From: Acanthopleura granulata | Taxonomy: Eukaryota > Mollusca > Polyplacophora > Chitonida > Chitonidae | Assembly: GCA_016165875.1 (NCBI GenBank) | Contig: JABBOT010000014.1 | Coordinates: 4,330,093-4,394,092 of the forward strand | DNA length: 64,000 nucleotides | Direction: 5' to 3' | The notes under the pieces: generated by a model | The model's database searches: none | Seen by the model: only the letters and a program-made list of their open reading frames with translations | Told to the model about the DNA's origin: nothing | In this document: piece by piece, positions 12,031-24,100 of the stretch | How the letters are laid out: every line of letters begins with the position of its first letter | How positions within the stretch are numbered: position 1 is the first letter of the stretch | Translations under genes and position numbers: made by a program

Positions 12031-12198
12031 CTAGAAATCCATTCCGCCCATACCACCCATTCCGCCCATACCACCCATGCCTCCCATACCACCACCTGGC
12101 ATGGGTGGGTCGGGTTTGGGTATTTCTGTGATGACAGCTTCGGCTGTTGACAAAAGGGAGGCTACTCCAGCAGCATCCATTAAAGCCGTTCGCACAAC
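12031..12198 (-). CDS. HSPD1: HSPD1 coding exon 12: C-terminus with GGM tail
   Basis: 55 codons plus [36 protein letters not shown], then about six GGM repeats and the end MDF. The flexible GGM tail projects into the folding cavity in this family. Acceptor TTCACAG. Confidence 0.97.
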   Translation of the reverse strand, partial: VVRTALMDAAGVASLLSTAEAVITEIPKPDPPMPGGGMGGMGGMGGMGGMGGMDF

Positions 12199-15100
12199 CT
12201 GTGAAACAGAGAATACACCACAAAATGAAAATCAGTGATTCTACATCATTAAAAGTTGTACAAAATCTCTTGAGTTACCCATATGCAATTTATCATCCAA
12301 CAAAGACAGCTAAGTGGCACCAAGCAAGTTGCTACTCTCCAGTATCAGTTATTCCACGATTTTAATGTATATTGGAGGTGTTGCTGTTCCAACAGAATCG
12401 ATGTGTATTGGAGATGTATGTTTGAGAAACCAGAAACTCTTCAGGTGCATGACAATCTTCAAAACACCCTTCTGTTGGAAGTGGTATGACCGAAGTGAAC
12501 TTTGTCCAGCACTCTCTAATGGGGAAAGCATGGTCATACCACTTTGTCCAAAGGGGTGTTCTCAAAAATGCCCAGCTCCTATTTGCAGGCTTGCTCATGA
12601 AAATCACTTATATTCTCCTTTATTTTGTCTCAAGCTAACAGAAAGTCAAATTTATGGCTGAGAATATTGAAAATTTTATGAAATGTAAAGAATCTATGAC
12701 CTATTTTCTGTGAAATCTTGTAGCCATGTTTGACACGAGTGACGCACGTGTTGGGCGCCGTCCGCTGTGAACATGGTGGTAATTACTGTTGCTGCATCAG
12801 TGGACTGACATGACCTTGGGGAGTTCAAGGTCATATCGCAGAAGTACAGCATTTCACACATTTACTTAAAATTTCAGGTAACATACTTTTTACTGCAATT
12901 TCCCCAGAGCTGCAGGAAATATCTCGGCAACTTCACTGAAATTAAAGTGTGTCATAGAAAAAAAAAAAGACAAAAAAAAGACAAAAAAAAGATTTACCTT
13001 TGTTGGATCTATGATGCCCTTTTCGATGAGCTGTACAAACTCATTTTTCATAGCATCGTATCCGAAATCTCCTTCACCATTCAAAACCTTCTCTACAATG
13101 ACATTGGACTCGACTCCCGCATTTTTAGAAATCGTCAGAGCAGGCATTCGTAAAGACTTCCTTACAATATCAATACCTGTGCAAAATAAAAGTACAAAAT
13201 AATCAAATGAAGTCAGGAAATGGACTTGGACTGAAGAGCATTTAATGAAAATGTAACTGTTTCTGTCAGACTCATTAAATCAGTTTTTCCCTCCACAACA
13301 AGTCAGGATCAGATCTGATCATCATACAGAGACAGTTTGTGACTAAGATACACAGGAAAGTCCTTCCAATGCAAACTGGACATAACCTGTACATTCAAGT
13401 TAACAGCTTTATCGATGCCCATGTACATACGTTTACCTTTATTACAGTCACACCTGCATTTTACCCACAGGTATGATTAACGATGACCAGCGAGGGGTTC
13501 TATGATTCACTGTGATTTCACTTCAGGAATACGTTACCTATTTTCTGATCTTCGTTATCATACTTGAGGTTGTCTAACCCTGGCAGACATCGTAACAAGG
13601 CTGTGCCTCCGCCGGGTACTATTCCTTCCTCCACGGCTGCACGTGTCGCATTCAGAGCGTCGTTGATACGATCCTTCTTCTCGCTGACTTCCACTTCGCT
13701 TGTTCCCCCAACCTGCAGGTCAACGTTCACACATTTACTTGACTGATATCACAATAATTGGACTATTTCTGGCTTAGTGGAGGCCCTGCAAGAAGTTTGC
13801 CTTGCAATTTTATGACAAAAGTATAATAGCATTAAGACAAGGCATTCAAGACAAAAGAATTTCATTCAACTAAAAATCCTGTAGCCATGTTTGACACGAG
13901 TGACACACAAATTAGGTGCCATCCGCTGTGAATATGGCGTTAATTTCTGTTGCTGCTTCAAAGGACTGATACAACCTCAGGAAGTTCAAGGTCACATCGC
14001 AGAAGTGCAGCTGTTCACTACCCCTACACCATGAAGGAAGAAATTCATTGTCAAATTGTTAAAATACCAATTGTAGAAAAGCCTTCAAAGCTTTTACAAG
14101 TATTTGATGAACCTCAAACCCTGCATACACGGATCCAAACATATAACTTTGCAATGGCACTGGTAAAAGGAAAGCATGAGGACATTCACAAATCACTTCC
14201 AACTTGTACAAGAACAGCTGTTACAAGCTGATCCTTTGAATTTAGTTACTCGATTGTTGGAAAAACGCCATACACAGGAAGTTTTCACTTATACCACGGG
14301 GGTCAGTTTTATAGATGGAGGAAAGCGGAGTGCCTGGGATAAACCACTAACCCTGGCAAGTAACTGATAAACTTACCCACATGTTGCTTACACATATTCA
14401 CATTATGCTGGTGGGCAATAGCAGAGGGAGGACTTCCACCGAAAATATTGGAATTCTTATTTGCTGTTTGTTTGAACCAAAAAGCAGAGATTCAAATTTG
14501 ACCTTTAACAACACATCACCTTTAAGACAGCCACTCCATTGGCCATTTTAGCCATTCGCTCGTTCATCTTCTCTTTCTCGTACTCCGACGTCGACAGTTC
14601 CATCTCGTCTTTGATTTGGTTGATCCTTTTTTCGACTTCAGCTTTATCCCCTTTGCCCTGACAACAAAAGGAGTTTTAAACTGTTACATTTGTCTCTTCT
14701 GTTTTTACATGTTTATTTGACTGCCGATTAATTTCACAAACATTTTACTCATGTGATAGTGGTCTGGTTTCATATTGTTGGAGCAAACCAGAGATGTTGG
14801 TGTAACCCACAACTATATATCAAGCACTGTGCAAAAAATTATCAACGTGCTGCTGAACAATAACAAAGCTCGAGCTGAATTTGGTTTATTTATTTATTTG
14901 ATTGGTGTTTTACTCAAGAATATTTCACTTATACGACGACGGCCAGCATTATTGTGGGAGGAAACCAGGCAGAGCCCGGGGGAAACCCACAACCATCTGC
15001 AGGTTGATGGCAGACCTTCCCACGTACGGCCGGAGAGGAATCCAGCATGAGCTGGGCTTGAACTCACAGTGACCGCATTGGGAGGCTTCAGTTATTGCGC

Positions 15101-18100
15101 TGCATTAGGGCGCTAACCGACAGAGCCACTGAGGCCATCGCGCTAAATTTGATCCTTGTAACCTAACTGATCACAGACCAATTGCTACTGGCGTTGATAA
15201 GTACTTTGGCTTAACGAGTAGAAAAACAATGTTCCAAATGCATCAAGAAACCGCTCCCTTGAGAACCTCATTTCTTCTCTGATCACATGCCATTCACATA
15301 AGGCGCAAAGGAATAAAAACTTTGACAGACTTCATTCTGTAGAACAACATATATGTATACGCCACTAATGAGATGGTTTGAATAAAAACTCTCCTGTTCT
15401 GTATATTTCTTAACTCACATTCATCAGTAGCGTGTCATCCTTGGTGATGATCACTTCGCCCACGACCCCTAGGTCCTGGATCTGTACATCCTCTATCTTA
15501 TACAGGTTACCTTCATCTCCAAACACCTGAAGTGAAACACGCACAAAATACACTGATTGACTGATTGGTATGGCAGGCGATTATGATCTCCACTTACCTA
15601 GACTTCATTTCAACCATGCAATAACGAGATCTTACAATGAAAATAAAAAAATAAAAAAAATTAAAAACTTTGTTCAACTCAAAAAATGAAAAAAGAAAAA
15701 AAAAAAAAAATCAAATTTCCACATACATAACATACAACAGAAACCACCCAAGAAAGCACCATCATCTGCCATAAGTATGATGATTCTCAACATTAGAGAC
15801 TCTCCGTCAGACTCATTAAATCAGTTTTTGCCTCCACAGTGTGTCAGGAGACAAACTGCTCATCATTCGGAGGTATCGTTTTCTTTCTTTCAAGAATTGA
15901 ACACAGACTTGATACTTTTAGTGGAGGGTTAAATTTGTAAGGGAATTACAAGTACATTTTTGTCATCAATACATTTCGAAATGCTAGTGAATTTACAGAC
16001 TGTTATTGATAAACACTCTGATGCTGTTAAGAGTTATGCCCCTTTAAGCGACTCTCTTGCACTCACGATTCCTCCAGTAGATATTGCCATATCACGCAGT
16101 GTGTTTTTCCGGTTATCACCAAAGCCTGGTGCTTTCACTGCACACACTTGGAGACCAACTTTGATCCTGAAATTGAAAAGTTAAAACAAATTTATAATTC
16201 ATCATATATAATGCAGCCATCTTTCCAGGACACAAAACAGGCCTTGTTTCTTTGGAGGTCATTAATTTTTTTTTTTGTTCTACAGTACTGCGTTAAAACC
16301 CCAAGGTTTTTCTAGCCCCTTTGGTTGTAAAAACTCAATGTGCACAAATCAAAAAGCTCAATATATTTTTTGCCACCAATGTATCAAAAAATCAATTTAT
16401 TACATGAAAACTCAGTACAAAATTTTTTCAAAACTCAATTTTCCAATATTTCTTTTGAGAAACCTCTTATGTAATGGAAACCAAACTGTAACAAATTGTA
16501 ACTAAAATGCAATCACCTGTCTAACGCTCAAACTTTTTACATTTTCTTGTACTTTAAGGTCGGTCTAAAGAGTAAAATACTAATGTCTGGCATAATGAAA
16601 TTTAATTTCAGTGTGGAGAGTTATAATTAGAACTCTCATGATTTTCACAGAAGACTCTACTTATTGACCCTTAACCCTCTGCCCTCCCAGGCTCCCATAG
16701 CTCTACCTGTTGAGTACAAGTGTGCTTAACGCCTCCCCGTCCACATCTTCGGCGATGATGACCAGCGGCTTGCGCTGACCATTGGCCAACTCCAGCACAG
16801 GGATAATTGACTGCATACTGGAGATTTTCTTCTCACACAGCAACACAAGGGCATCTTGGAATTCACACTTGGCACCTGTCGTCAAAAAATAATAAAATTC
16901 TTTGTTGATAAAACTGCACAGGGATGATTTTACTGTACAGAAAGGCCAGATTTGAAGCTACCCTTATCAAAATGATACCAGACCAGACCAGAACAAGCTT
17001 GTAAGAAGCCATCCTAGCACAGCGTGCAGGCAAATACCACGGCAACAAGCACTGCAGACAGTACGTCACCATGGCAGCTACATGCTCGTAGCATTAAGAG
17101 CACTTTATGCAAGTTGTCTCACGCCTGAGAGAAATTACAGAAAACCTACATAAATTGGATGCAGTGGTAGAGAAACCACATCAATTCCAAAGGAAGATTG
17201 GAAACAACATAAACTATTATACTTTTGCAGTGTATGACTTCAGTTTTATGTAGAAACACTATGTCGAATTTTGGCTAAAAACTACCACCTTTAGCAATTT
17301 ACTGAACTTAGAAGTTTCATGAAATCAGGGCCAAGTTTCAATTAAGTACACTTAACTAATGTATGTGCCTCTAACTTCCATTTCGATGTACGTTATAGAG
17401 ATGTGAAGTGCACTTAGCTAAGGGCTGCTTAGCACTAAGTATGCTTCATAAAATTGGGCCAAGCCCTGGCAATTCTAAGCAAATACTAATTTCTGTCACT
17501 TAAAGATGCCTACAGAACAGCTTATTAAAATGAGGTTAGAAATAATGGCAACATCTTGAGTACAGTCTACCACTACAAACATCAAATGTCAATTTATTTT
17601 TTCTCCTCCAAGAGAAGTCTTTTCCACAGAATAGCTCACTTATCCAAAAATGTTTCAAGCAATACTAAACAAACTCCGCCACTGGAAGAGCCAGAGTTCC
17701 ACAGTATTATCTGATATTCCTTTGGCATTCTTTTTTCATTTTGCAATGGGGCTTCATCCCAAAGCAAAGCAGACAGAATGCGTTTGCACCCTCAAATCTC
17801 AATCAAATTAAACAACTGAATAGACTTAATTTATTTATGTATTTCACTGGTGTTTTACGCCGTACTTATATTCACTTATATAACGACGGCAAGCATTATG
17901 GTGAGATGAAACCCCGCAGAGCTCGGGGGAAACCCATGACCATCCGCAGGTTGCTGGCAGACCTTCCCACATACGGACGGAGAGGAAGCCAGCATGAGCT
18001 GGTCTTGAACTCACAGCGACGGCATTGGTGGGAGGCTTTGGGTCATTGTGCTGTGATAGCGCGCTAACCAACTGAGCCACGGCGGTCCCCAAGCCATATG

Positions 18101-21100
18101 GTGTTCACATACTTTCAGAGATACCCAGGCTATTGCTGATATACCAGCACAATCCAACATGTAGGCTATTCAAGATGACATTCACTACAACAACAACACT
18201 AACAGCCATACAAGTAAAGCATGGCAGTTTCACACAGATGATTTTGACAAGTCCTATATTTTTAAAACATATCTGTGCTGACATTTCAATTAATAGGACT
18301 GTGTAAATGATCACATTTTTAACTTCTTTCATAAAACATTGAGATGAGTACGGATCAAATCTACCAAGTCTGCCTATATGTACCTCAGTCAACAAGGCTT
18401 GGAGGACAGGGATAACAAAAAAATATTTACTTCAATACTTTTCATGCCTATCATTCAATATTTTCACTCTCATAAAATGACAAAATATTAATAACTTTGT
18501 CAATGAATATTAAATCACCACGGGTAATCTAACCAGTCACTGCGGAACAACACTTGTTTCAGGATGGAAGGATAAAACAAATGCGGCATACTGACAACAC
18601 TTCAAAATTTACTCTACTCAAAACAGTTTGTTCAAAAAGAGAAAAAGTTGCCATGAAAATGTAGGAATATCATCACCATGGAGCATGTTCAAAGAGAGAA
18701 AAACAAGTTGCCATGGAAATGTAGGAATATCATCACCATGGAGCATGTTCAAAGAGAGAAAAACAAGTTTCCATGGAAATGTAGGAATATCACCACCATG
18801 GAGCAAGTTCAAAGAAAGAAAAACAAGTTGCCATGGAAATGTAGGAATATCATCACCATGGAGCATGTTCAAAGAGAGAAAAACAAGTTGCCATGAAAAT
18901 GTGGGAATATCACCATGGAGCATGTTCAAAGAGAGAAAAGCAAGTTGCCATGGAAATGTAGGAATATCACCACCATGGAGCATGTTCAAAGAGAGAAAAA
19001 CAAGTTGCAATGAAAATGTAGGAATATCATCACCATGGAGCATGTTCAAAGAGAGAAAAACAAGTTGCCATGAAAATGTAGGAATATCATCACCATGTAG
19101 CATGTTCAAAAAGAGAAAAACAAGTTGCCATGGAAATGTAGGAATATCATCACCATGTAGCATGTTCAAAGAGAGAAAAACAAGTTGCCATGAAAATGTA
19201 GGAATATCATCACCATGTAGCATGTTCAAAAAGAGAAAAAGTTGCCATGAAAATGTAGGAATATCATCACCATGTAGCAAATCTGAATACCAGTGGTTCT
19301 ATGTTTATGAGAACCTGTGGAAAGTGAGTGTGCCATTACTGTAGCATCATTATCAGTGCTAAAATAGTCACCCAGACTACATAGAAAAGCTCATATGATG
19401 CAACTGTAGTCCTTCTGCACTAAAAATAAATCATTTTGTTCTATTTTAGTGACGACCAATTCATGTTTTCAGAGTGAAGGAAGATTTTGTGAATCAAAGT
19501 TTGCGGCCAAATCTGAAAATAATTCATGAGATCTACCATACAAAATGATAACTTGACAGCTATTGTTACACCATTACATGAAAGTAAGGTAGCTCAAACG
19601 TTTTAATATTCGAATGGAAAGAGTAAAGAAACAAAAATCCACTGGAGACAGTTCATGTGATGCATATCGCAAAAATGCTTTTTATTTCATTGATGTTTTT
19701 TACGCCGTACTCAAGGACATTTCACTTTCAGGACAGCTGTGGGAAGAAACCAGAGAGAACTGGGAAAACTCACAACCATCCACAGGCTGATGGCGGACAT
19801 TCCCATGAAGAACGGCAGAGGAAGCCAGCGTGAGCTTGGCTTGGACTCGGAGCAGTCGCATTGGCAAGAGGCACCTGGGTCATTACGCTGCATTAGAGTG
19901 CTAATCCCTTTGGCCAAGGATGCTCCATTACAATAACATTAGCACATACATGAACAACTGTAGATGCTCAGAAGAAAAAAAAACAGACGCTCATGACTAT
20001 TCACATTTTGAGTTTCGAAATCATAAGCATTTCTGAAACTTTCAATGACGGCAGACTCGGGATCATCGTGACCACTGGGCCTCTATACCTTGTAAATGTC
20101 AGGGTTGCTGCTTTCACAAAGGCAGTAAAGCCGTAAATCTTACTTTAAGACGCACATGGGCAGAAAACTCACTGAAAGCGTATACTCAGTTAAAAGCTAA
20201 GGCACATAACCATGGCTACAGCAGCTTTACTGCTGTGGAAGTAATGTTTCTTGGAAAAGGATGTACGAACACTGCTACTCTGGTGTGATTGTGTACCATT
20301 TTGCTGTCCGAAAAGTCTTATGTTACAGATTTCCAGTCTTCTCTGGCTTTACCAATAGCTGTCATCACTACTCTCTAATCCACTGAACTTTGTTTACCTC
20401 CTTCACAGAAGACCACTCACCTTTTGCAGTGTTGATAAAATAGGGTGATATGTATCCCCTATCAAATTTCATGCCCTCAATGGTTTCCAGCTCATCTTTT
20501 AGCGTCTTTCCATCCTGCAGGGTAAAAGAAAGATTGTGTCCTGAATTTTCATTGTCAACCTAACAGTATTTATTTATTTATTCAGTTGGTGTTTTACACC
20601 ATACTCAATATTTCACTTATATGACGGTGGCCAGCATTGTGGTGTGAGGAAACCGAGCACAGCCCAGGAGAAACTCATGACCATTCACAGGCTGCTGGCA
20701 GATCTTCCCAAATACACCTGGAGAGGAAGCCAGAATGAGCTGGACATGAACTCATTGAGGGCAATGGTGAGAGGCTCCTGAGTCATTACGCCCTGCTAGC
20801 TTGCAGACTCCCTTGGCCACCAATAGGAACCCGAATGATTTACAGACTACATGTGTTCACAGGTTGCTTAAGCAGCTCCCTCTCCCTATAGGGTTTATTG
20901 GCAATATTGTGAAATACACCCACATCCTGGGCAGCTCAGGTCTGATCATGCCCACTTTAAGTCCAAAATGTGCAAAACCAAGTAACAATGCAAAATCAAG
21001 CAACAATCTTCATAAATAAATCTGTATTCATGAAGAACCTGATGACCAGAAAACCACCACCTCATGACCTTTTAACAACACTAGGACTGGTAAATTGAAA

Positions 21101-24100
21101 GTTATATGGCTATGTTTTCACTAGTCTATCTCCCGTTGTTGGAGTAGTTTTTTTTTTCATTATTAATGAACATAAGGCTTTCTTGATACAGGATATTACG
21201 TAGATCGATTTCAGTGTACTACTAAGGCCCTTCGCATGGGTAGTGGAATCCCATCAGACAGCAGTGAACAAAGGTCCACAACTCCATACTAGATCAAAAT
21301 GATGTCTTTTAATGGCTGTTTCTGTCTGGAAATTTTTGCTTCCTTAAAATTTTCTTGATGAAACTACTTCCCTTGTCGTCTGTCCCCTTTAAGACTTCCT
21401 GAAAAACTGAACTCACCTTGACAGTAATAACTCCATTACGTCCAACTTTCTTCATCGCGTCGGATATTAAGTCCCCCACTGTCTTGTCGCCATTTGCAGA
21501 AATAGTTGCAACCTGAAAAAAGGTCAGTGACTTTATTATGCACCTCATCCTGATCAGGGCACCGACCGATCCATTTGCGAGACAGATTCAAGGTTGGTTG
21601 AGGGACACTTACTTCTAGCATATTTGACTGGAGCTTGAAGTACAGCCTTTTCTGATACTTCAACCTGTGCTGTCTCATTCATCAACAAAAAAACCTGACG
21701 TTTTTATTGCAAACTTAAGTCAAACAGGAAAGATTATTTTTACAACAAGGTCGGCTCAGAATAACGTGGGTAGTTTGTGAATGCATCCTCGATATGTCAG
21801 CGTGGTGCACGAATTTTCATCACAGCCGACCACAATGTTTGTAACAAAATTCAGGTAAAACTTTAACAATTTGACACGATAATTTGGGCTAAGTATAGAC
21901 CCAATACCATCTCACATATTAGAAACATTATTGATTGTCTTATCTTGTATAAATCCTGGATAACATCCCAGTATCTGGTGGTTAGTTACGACACAACTGT
22001 AGCCAGGGGCCAGTTTCATGAAGCATACTTAGTACTAAGTAGCACTTAGCTAAGTGTGTTTCATTTCTGTACGACGTATGTTGCCATGGTAGTTAAGGGT
22101 TGCTTAGCTTAAGTACCCTTCATGTAACTGGCCCTAGAGGTCTAGCTGATGGCAAACTCCGAACATCCTCGTTTTCTTTCATAGCATGTCTTCTGTCCAC
22201 TTTATCTCAGCTTGTTCACTTCAACAAGCTTTCCATCTAATCTTTCCAAAACCAAGAAAGAAGAGATGGAAGATCATCTAGAAAATCATCTCCCAAATGC
22301 AGAAGTAGCAAATTAAATCAGCCTTGATATTCAGACTTATCAAGGCAAAAGATTTAACTCACTTCTTTTTTGGAATGAACATCACCATGAATCCATCAAA
22401 CCAAGCCAGTTCCAGCTTTCACAGAGGAACTTTGGGCATGGGTCACTCACCTGAGCAATTTCTTCAGGTGTGGTCACCTGACGTGACATGGATTTTAGCT
22501 GATCAACGACCGAGTCCACGGCAATCATCACACCTGCCCAGGAGCAGAATAACACCAAAGTTAAAACTTTTTTCTCTCTTATTCCCCTTCAGATTATTTT
22601 GCCTTCACAACAGCTACCAAATCAAGCTTTGTAGGAACCCAAATGACACCCACTAGTAAGATTTCCCAGATAATATTACACCTCTGGGGGCCACCGTGGC
22701 TCAGTCGGTTAGCGCACTATCGCAGCACAATGACCCGAAGCCTCCCATCAATGCGGTCGCTGTGAACTCATTCTGGCTTCCTCTCCGGCTGTACATGGGA
22801 AGGTCTGCCAGCAACCTGCGGATGGTCGTGGGTTCCCCCCGGGCTCTGCCCTGTTTCCTCCCACCATAATGGTGGCCGCCGTCGTATAAGTGAAATATTA
22901 CTGAGTACGGCGTAAAAAAACAATCAAATAAATAAATAAAAAAATAAATATTACACCTCTAACAACATGACGAAAAGATCGAACTTTATGACAAGTCAAT
23001 AATTTACGTTTTTTCACGATCATAAACTTTTAGTCAGCCCAGCCAGCACAAGCCTGAACATTGCAATACCCTGTGAAAATGTTACAATGCAAGTATTCTA
23101 GGTAATTAATGCATCTTACAGCTGTGAAATTTGGTTTCTAGATTGTGTAATCTCCAAGATAATAGTAACGTTAAGTAATGAAGTACCTGTTGCATAAATT
23201 ATAGCTGACATTGGCAGATCAATTTTTTTTATTTTGGGGGTTGGTGTCCACAGGTATCTTGTAGAGATGGATAGATAGATGGTGCTATTTCACAGCCTTT
23301 TATATGGGGGGGGGGGGAGAGAGATAAGCTTGCTGGTCGGCTCAGATTGAAGTGGGTCGTTTGTGAATGCATCCTCGACATGTCAGCGTGGTGCACGAGT
23401 TTTCCTCATAGCTGACCAGCAAGTCGCAGGGAATTTCAGATTGTACTTGTGCATCCATCTTCATTTCGCAAAGTTATCCTGCTGCTGTAAATGCGTGTGT
23501 TTTATCTTTCACTAAAAACCATGCTTTGGTTTAAATATTTACTTTCTGACAATACATTATGAAACACAGACAGATTCAGGAACCATTCTTTCCAGTAGCC
23601 CTTCATACTATACACAAATAAACCGCGAACATACATGAAAACAGAATCTTAACACACATGTATAAATGCTGTAATATGATTCCAACATGTTCTTGGCTTC
23701 TCATAGCTAAAATATTGCCAACTCATTTTTTCCAACTTCCAATGCACCATTAAATCTCTCTTCGGTTGGATATGTTTGAATTCCACACTTTCCACTTAAA
23801 AGTGATGGCAAAGTAGAAACTTAGAACTTCCATATCTTATGCTTCACAATATCTGGTCATAACTTGCTTACTGTCATAAAAACTTACCTTTTCTAATTTC
23901 AACAGGGTTAGCTCCCTTGACTATTTTTTCAAATCCTTCTTTCGCAATGGCGCGGGCAAGAATGGTTGCAGTTGTTGTGCCGTCACCAGCCTCTTCGTTT
24001 GTGTTATTTGCTACATCCTGTACTAATTTGGCACCAATGTTCATATATTTGTCTTTCAAGTCAATGCCTTTCGCAACTGTGACACCATCTTTTGTGATTT

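Noticed and set aside
18618..19344. Open frames of 220 and 238 codons on both strands as genes
   Set aside because: They lie inside one HSPD1 intron and consist only of 60-bp tandem units with no start context, splice links or non-repeat domain. Kept as a minisatellite and noted as a finding.
22687..22760. tRNA gene
   Set aside because: The head is tRNA-like but is followed by the SINE body and tail, and it lacks a complete cloverleaf.
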